Both the position numbers and the translations under genes were made by a program. From NCBI GenBank assembly GCA_038501625.1, contig JAZAYU010000085.1, positions 1,437,693 through 1,501,692 on the forward strand: a stretch of 64,000 nt of DNA. Direction: 5' to 3'. Position 1 is the stretch's first letter; every line of letters starts with the position of its first letter. This stretch comes from Corbicula japonica. Lineage: Eukaryota > Mollusca > Bivalvia > Venerida > Cyrenidae. Below the pieces are notes generated by a model. The model was not told the DNA's origin, did no database searches, and worked only from the letters and a program-made list of their open reading frames with translations. Of the stretch, positions 52,901-61,900 are shown in pieces.

Positions 52901-55900
52901 AACATGTTTTTATGATGATGTTTGTCATTCAGGGCTTTTCTTATACACTGCCATGGGAAGGGGCCCATGCCCTAAAATTTTGGGGAAAATGGTTATTTTT
53001 TCTAAAGGGGAATGAAAAAACCTGATGTAAAGTTACTTTTTGCGGAAAATTGCATGATTTTAAAGAAATTTTCTGAGGGGAAGGGGCCCATAAACGGCCA
53101 CTACTAAAGAAGCAAAAAAAAGCCCTGTCATTTAACATTAACACATTTCATATCATTTGTGCAATTTCAGAGTGTTAGTAAACAGGGGGTCCAACGTATT
53201 TGGTTTTTGCGGAAAAGTAAGTGAGGGACATGTTTTGTGCGGAACAAAATGGCGGAATATTTCGTTATTTTGTGCATTTCCGGAGATATTTTGACCTGGT
53301 TAGTAGATTTCACTGTTACCGAAATATAAATACGCCTACCCGGAGGCCAGACATGTAAGCTTCACTCGGTTTTTAGCTCACCTGTCACATAGTGACAGGG
53401 TGAGCTTTTGTGATCACCCTCCGTCCATCGTCCGTCCGTCCATCGTCCGTCCGTCGTCCGTTCACAATTGTTGTCCGCACTCTAGCGGTCATAATTTTTA
53501 TCCGATCTTCTTCAAACTTGGTCAGAATGTTTATCTCATTGATATCTAGATCAAGTTCGAAACTGGGTTATGTGACCTGGAAATCTAGGTCACTAGGTCA
53601 AATTATAGAAAAATCTTGTCCGCACTCTAGCAGTCTCAATTTTGGTGTGATCTTCTTTAAACTTGGTCAGAATGTTTATCTCAATGATATCTAGATCAAG
53701 TTTGTACATGGGTCATGTGACCCTTAAAACTAGGTCAGTAGGTCAATTTAAAGAAAAAGCATGTCTGCACTGTAGAGGTCTTAATTTTGGTTCAATCTTT
53801 CTGAAACTTTGTCAGAATGTTTATCTCATTGATATCTAGGTCAAGTTTGAAACTGGGTCATGTGACCTTGAAATCTAGGTCACTAGGTCAAATTATATAA
53901 AAATCTTGTCCACACTCTAGCGGTCTTCATTTTGGTGCAATCTTCTTTAAACTTGGTCAGAATGTTTATCTCAATGATGTCTAGATCAAGTCTTAACTGG
54001 GTCATGTGACCCTTAAAACTAGGTCAGTAGGTCAAATTAAAGAAAAAGCTTGTCTGCACTCTAGAAGTCTTAATTTTGATTGGATCTTCTTCAAGCTTGG
54101 TCAGAAAGTATATTTCGATGATATCTAGGTCAAGTTTGAAACTGGGTCATGTGACCTTGAAATCTAGGTCACTAGGTCAAATTATATTAAAATCTTGTCT
54201 GCACTCTAGCGGTCTTAATTTTGGTCCGATCTTCTTCAAACTTGGTCATATGTTTATCTAAATAATATCTAGGTCAAGTTTGACAGGTGAGCGATTTAGG
54301 GCCAATAGGCCCTCTTGTTTAACCTAAGTTTCTAGAGGCCTTTACAAAAAAGTTATTGAATGTATAAACTGAAAGATTGTTAGTTTACAAAGCGAAAATA
54401 GAAAATTGCGTGACTTGAAACTGCGTTTTTAGTCAAAATATACCGTGCTTGGACCTATTTTAGCTAAATTAACACCGAGTTTTGCATATATATCTTCACG
54501 ACGGCTTTTGCACTTTACATGAGTACTTAATGACCAATTTTTTTAAGTTTAAACACCTTAAATGTTTGCCGCGGAAGTGGTAAGCATTGTTTTGTTCGGT
54601 GCAGAATCTGAATAACAAACTTGAATACGTTAATATATTAAAGTGTGACAAAAGCTGGTAACAAATGTTAATTATCAAAACAAAAGCCAATTTGTTACCC
54701 AAATACGAATGTCTCTCGTATTTGTGAAGCAAAATTACCTACCACATACACTTGTACGAGTATTTTATTCTGCCTCTTGATGTGCGTTCATTACATGATT
54801 ACTTTAAAGTAGTATTATAGTACTAAGTAGTAGTTTAACAAAAAAGATACAGGCGCATCTATAAAAATATTGGCTCACCTTAATATGTAAATGGTCATGG
54901 CGTTGTTACATATGTCTCTGTACCTATTTCAGATCGAGACAATTTACAATGCCAAGATATAAGAAGGAGTCTCATCTGCGTTTTGAGAAGAGGAGCACAA
55001 AACAGACAATTTGAGGCATGCCATACAAACTTTTGAAGCGTATTTGCGGCACAACCACATCTAAAATGATGATTGTTTACTTGACTTGTTATGTTTAAAT
55101 AAATGAAGTACTATTTGGGTCCAAAGTAACATTGTACTAGTCGTTATGTGTGTTAAATATATGTATATCTAATTAAAAGGTTCGCTTTTATATTTAGAGT
55201 CGCAACTCTATATTTCAAGTGCAGGTCAAAATAAAGAGGTGCTCCTATATGTCCAAACAATGAAATAGAGGTGTTTTCTGAATTTAGAGAGGTGCACCTC
55301 TACACCTGGGATAAGAAATAGAGGTGTAGTTTACATCTATATTTAGAGGTGCGCCGTTATTTTTGGGACTATCAGTACAGGTACTTATATACTTGTGGAC
55401 AAAAGTCTTGTCCGTTATGGTTTTCTATAATATCTTTTAATATCATGTCTACAGACAAGAATTTGGTATCAATAGAAAAAGAGGAAATTTTTATGCATTA
55501 ATGAAACAAGAATTTAAGAATTTGAGCCACTACTGCCGGTAGAGTAATGTGTTGAAATTGTGGCATGCAAAAAATTTCAATCTTCCTACCGGACAAGACT
55601 TTTATCCATTACCATATATAGATAAGAACATACGTATGTTTGGGTAACAAATCGGCTTTTGTTTTGATTATTAACATTTGTTACCAGCTCTTGTCTTACT
55701 TACACCTAATGCATACGAGTGTGTTATTCAGATTCTGCACTGAACAAAAAATGCTTACCACTTCCAAGGCAAACATTTAAGGTGTTTGAACTCAAAAAAA
55801 ATGGTCATTAAATACCCATGTTAAGTGCAAAAGCCGTCATGAAGTAATATATGCAAAAAATCGGTAATAGTTTAGCTAAAATATGTCCAAGAACGGTATA

Positions 55901-58900
55901 TTATGACTAAAAACACAGTTTCAAGTCACGCAATTTTCTATTTTCACTTTGTAAACTAACAATCTTTCAGTTTATACATTCAATAACTTTTTTTGTTTAG
56001 GCCTCTACAAACATAGGTTGAAAAACCGAGTGGAGCTTACACATCTGGCCTCCGGGTAGGCGTATTTATATTTCGATAACACTGATATAAACCTACTTAC
56101 CAGGTCAAAATATCTCCAGAAATGCACAAAATAACGAAATATTCCGCCATTTTGTTCCGCACAGAACATGTCCCTCACTTACTTTTCCGAAAAAAACAAA
56201 TACGTTGGACCTCCTGGTAAAGACATTTTGAGAAATCAACATCAGAAAATAAATTGCTTCTGGTAAAAAAGTGATTGTTATGGTAAAAAAGTAAACTAGC
56301 TATTGTTAGATGTACCTAGTACATTGGGTTCTATAACAGAAATATGTCTCTACTTGACAACATACATGTAAGTGTTTTCATGATGAATAGGAAATATTTT
56401 TTCATTCTACATTTCTAATTTTCTATTTAAGTAATTCACTTAAAGTAAACCCTTTACCCCATGGGATATGGATGCTATCCACGGGTGAACATTTAAGATC
56501 TACATCAGCTGGCAGATATGTGCCATCAGATCCGGATCTATACTTTGCTTTTTTATTCATAACTGATCAAGAAGCACACAGTGTAGATCCTGATCAGACG
56601 GCATAGATCATTAATATTTGTTAAGTACTAACTTTCATAGATTTTGTAGGTAGATCAATCCATGAATTTAAAAAAAAAAAACACAAAATAAAAAATTAGA
56701 AATTAACCCTGTCTGATCAGGATCTGCACTGGTCGCATTTTTATCACCATTTCAGCCAATCAGATGATTGAAATTTGTTTTCATTCTCAGTTTTATAACC
56801 TTGAGCAAATGCTGAATGTATATATTTCAGGGAATGAATCATCTGTTTTCTCTGCATCAGTCTGAGATGATTAAAGCGCTGTCTCTCCTTCAACATGACA
56901 GATTACAACAAGGTACATGTACATTTCTTTTCCATTTTAAACTTCTTTTAGTTAACGCTTTACTTCATACAATTTGCTGGCCAGTGAAATTACAAGAATA
57001 GAAATACTGTTTTGGAATTTAACATTTACTTAGTAGGATTTGCTTTATAACCATGTTTGACAAGTGCTGATCTGGTCAGCCTGCCTATCAGGATCTATAC
57101 TGTTCAATTTTAGATTCATCAAGAAATGAACAGTGTAGATCCAGATCAGACTGTATAAGATTGCATGATAAAAAGCATACCTTGAGAGAAATGGTTAAAA
57201 AGCTGCTTGCAGAAGGAGTGATATGCAGATGAAAACCAATGCAAAGTCATTTTTGTGGGGGAAACTTATGCACAGGTCCCACACATTTGAATAAAATTTA
57301 CCATTGATTCCAATGCCTCTATCACTTGGAAATTTGTGTGCAGCCTTTTTCCAACTTAACATGCTAACTTTAAAAAACCCAGATGTAGTTTTTTATATAC
57401 CAACTAACATAATAGATGGCTATTTCAATTCTTATATTTACACACCTTAATATTCTTACCAAATAAAATGAAGGATTCCTTTTTGGGATGAATTCTGGAA
57501 CCACAGTTTGATGAGAGATCTGATGACGGTTAGTACAGGACACTGAACATAGTATTTTTTGTCGCCTGCGATAGGTAGACACTTAAGGATCCTATAGGTA
57601 TTGGCAGGCAGCAATCCGTAGTCTCCAAACTTTAATGTGAAACTTAATGTTGTCTATAGCTTTAATAGTAATTGTTGGAATATATCATCTGCATTAACAA
57701 ATCCACTAGTAACAACAAGAATGATTACTCTTATTTCACTTTTTATAAGTAATGTTCCTTTCAAATCCAACTTTAGGCAACACATGTGTTCCATGGAACA
57801 CCAATAATTCTAGTTTATAATCTGACGGAACATTGAGGTCAAGAGCAGTAACCTTGCCTTTACTCATGGCAAAATATGCGTATGTGTTGATGTCATAAGT
57901 AAAAATAGGCACAGTCAATTAGTACTGGTAAGTAAGCTGCTTTTATTTGTAGAACGTTCCCAGACCAGATCATTTTTATGGAAAAACAGTATCAAGAAAG
58001 ACTTCCATCACAGCAGAGTGCAAAATGTATACAAATCTATGTCAATAATGAACTTTTAATAGTTGATACAATCTAGTAATGAACTTGTATCATTTGAAAA
58101 AATAAACTTATAATAAAGAAATTAGAAATGCAACTTCTTTAAACACAAAATATGTTTCATGATTAAAGAAATTGCGTTTTAATTTCTTTTACTATATAAT
58201 ATGTATTTGAAGAAATTAGAAATGCAACTTCTTTAAACATGAATGTATTTCTTGTTTAAAGAAGTTGCGTTTCTAATTTCTTTAAGTATATGTAATAATT
58301 TGCCCAACAAAATGCTATTTCAGGACCTGGTTTATCAGATCCCAGATTGTTACCACTCTTGAAAAGTCTAACACTGAGCTTAGATGAGTGGTCTGGTACC
58401 CTGCAGAAGTCACATGACTATCATAGCTGTGAATGGATGAACAAGGAACCAGACCTGAGAAAACCTAGGGCACAGTCTGATGCAGAGGATATTTATGTTG
58501 CCATGCACAGCTTAGATCTGCATCTTCAAGCTGCTCTTACAAGGTAAATAGTAAATCCTTTATTCCACGGACTTTGCTTATATCCCTGGGCGAACAGTTG
58601 AGATTCAGATTAGGAGGGACATCCATGCCATCTGATCAGGATCTACACCGTTTGCTTTTAGAGTCATTTGGTTATTTTTGATCAAGAAGTGACCAGTGTA
58701 GATCCGAGTCAGATGGTACAGTTGATCTGATTCTACACTAGTCACACTTGTGGACAAAAACCTAGGGACTAAAAGGTTAAACAATTGTATTCCTATTATT
58801 TTAATAATAAATTGATTTTAGGATTATATGACTTGATGTATGAATACAATATTGACAATTTAACCCTATAGTCCATGTATATGCATTTTTACCTGTGTGT

Positions 58901-61900
58901 GACCAGTGTAGATCCAGATCAGCTGGTACATCCATGCCATCTGATCATGATCTGTACTGTTTTTCTTTTGAGTCAGTAATAACCTAATGAATCAAAGAGC
59001 GAACAGTGCAGATCCTGATCAGATGGCATACGGTAGATGTGCTGGCTAATCTGGATCTACACTTTTTGCCCATTCCATAAAAGTGTATCTATGAAGGGTT
59101 AAACTGGCCTGAAGATTATAAAATTGAGATTGGAAACCAGTCTCAAATCTCAAGCATCTGATTGGCTGAAATGGCAACCAGTTGCCATTTCAGCCAATCA
59201 GATGCTTGAGATTTGAGACTGGTTCCCGTGCTCAGTTTTATAACCTTGGGCACAGGTTTTACTTCACAGATATGACTTTAATCACATGAACAAAGTGTAG
59301 ATCATGTCATTCTGCCAATATATACTTTTCAGTTTTAGATTTATAAGGTTATTTCTGATCAAGAGGTGAACGGTTCAGATTAGTCGGCACAGATGTGAAA
59401 TTATATGCAAATTCATTAACTGCATCATTCTCACTTGATTACAGCATTTGGGTTTTTGACTTTTGTTGTTGTTGTTACTGCCAAGTTTTATGTCCCTCCC
59501 ACCTCTTTACGAGGAAATTATGGTGTGGACATACCAGGTTTCCATGGTGGAGGAAGACCCCAGGTGCTCCTCTGGGCAATTTTCAGGCTCTAGCGAGCAC
59601 CTGGGTAGAACCAACGAGGTTCCACAAGCTAGCTGAATATAACTTCCTCACATGAAAGATCTTGACCCTGGTAGGTCTCGAACTCACATCGGTGAAGGGC
59701 AAGTGATTCTCAGTCAGAAACCTAAACCACTCGTCTGTCCCCTAGTGACTTATTTGTTCTCTTTCCTAACCCTCACATCATTGTCTGGTAATAAAGGTAC
59801 TGTTGGTTGGACACTAATTTACGTGGATTTCTTGAGTAGGTCAATTCACATAATATACAAAACACGCCATGAACTATATGATTAAACATAAACATATGAA
59901 AGAAGATTCACTACGAAAGTAGGAATCCTGGAAAATGTCATTTACTGAAAACCACAAAATTTTATGCTAACCAATATATTAAGAGCATTTACTCTTTTGT
60001 TACAGTAATGCATTACTCTTAAAAGTGATGGCTTTGAATTTATATACCGAGATCTTCTTTTCAATATTTCATTCAATATTTCATTTTAAAATACTTTCTT
60101 TTTAGCTCACCTGTCACGAAGTGACAAGTTGAGCTTTTGTGACCGCCTGATGTCCGTCGTGCGTCGTCAACAATGTCTTCAATCGACTTCTTCTCTGAAA
60201 CGGCTTGGCCAATTTTGATGAAACTTCACAGGAATAATGCTTAGATGATGCACTTTCAAAATTGTTCAAAAAATGGAATTCCAAGCAGAACTCTGGTTGC
60301 CATGGCAACCTAAAGGAAAAACTTTAAATAAATCTTCTTCTCTGAAACCACAAGGCATAGAGCTTAGATATTTGGCATTTAGCACCCTCTAGTGGAAATC
60401 TACAAATATTGTTCAAATTATTTCCCTGGGGTCAAAATTGGCCCCACCCCAGGGGTCACTTCATTTTATATAGACTTATATAGGAAAAACTTAAAAAATC
60501 TTCTTGTCTGAAACCACAAGGCCTAGAGCTTAGATATTTGGCATTTAGCATCCTCCAGTGGAACTCTACAAATATTGTTCAAATTATTTCCCTGGGGTCA
60601 AAATTGGCAACGCCCCAGGGGTCACTTCATTTTACATAGACTTATATAGGAAAAACTTTAAAAATCTTCTTGTCTGAAACCACAAGGCCTAGAGCTTAGA
60701 TATTTGGCATTTAGCATCCTCTAGTGGAACTCTACAAATTATTTCCCTGGGGTCAAAATTGGCCCCGCCCCAGGGGTCACTTCATTTTACATAGACTTAT
60801 ATAGGAAAAACTTTAAAATCTTCTTGTCTGAAACCACAAGGCCTAGAGCTTAGATATTTGGCATTTAGCACCCTCTAGTGGAATTCTACAAAGATTGTTC
60901 AAATTATTTCCCTGGGGTCAAAATTGGCCCCGCCCCAGGGGTCACTTCATTTTACATAGACTTATATAGGAAAAACTTTAAAAATCTTCTTGTCTGAAAC
61001 CACAAGGCCTAGAGCTTAGATATTTGGCATTTAGCACCCTCTAGTGGAACTCTACAAAGATTGTTCAAATTATTTCCCTGGGGTCAAAATTGGCCCCGCC
61101 CCAGGGGTCACTTCATTTTACATAGACTTATATAGGAAAAACTTTAAAAATCTTCTTGTCTGAAACCACAAAGCCTAGAGCTTAGATATTTGGCATTTAG
61201 CACCCTCTAGTGGAACTCTACAAAGATTGTTCAAATTATTTCCCTTGGGTCAAAATTGGCCCCGCCCCAGGGGTCACTTCATTTTACATAGACTTATATA
61301 GGAAAAACTTTAAAAATCTTCTTGTCTGAAACCACAAGGCCTAGAGCTTAGATATTTGGCATTTAGCACCCTCTAGTGGAATTCTACAAAGATTGTTCAA
61401 ATTATTTCCCTGGGGTCAGAATTGGCCCCGCCCCAGGGGTCACTTCATTTTACATAGTTTTATAAAGGAAATCTTTAAAAAGTTTCTCACAAACCACAAT
61501 GCGTACAGCTTAGATATTTTGTAAGTAGCATTGTTTTATGGATGTCTACTAAATTTGTTCAAATTATGTCCCCTGGGCCAAAATCTGCCACGCCCTAGGG
61601 TTCTCTTGGTTTACATATAGTTATATAGGAAAAACATGAATAATCATTTTTCTCCAAAACTAATAGGACTAGACTTTAGATATTTGGTGCTGAGTATTGT
61701 GTAGAGACCCTTTATCAACTTTGTTTAAAAGTTGGCCCTGGGGTCAAAATTGTCCCCACCCTGGGGGCCCTTAATATGTGAAAAAGGCAAACTTTAAAAA
61801 TCTTTCTACTTGAAACCTCAATGCCTAAAGCTTAGATATTTGGTATGTAGCATTGTCTAGTGGATGTCTACCAGGTCTGTTCAAATTATGTCCCCTGGGC

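Noticed and set aside
54950..55015. Short frame MPRYKKESHLRFEKRSTKQTI after an acceptor-like site
   Set aside because: 21 codons inside the foldback element, with no second exon or homology to support it.
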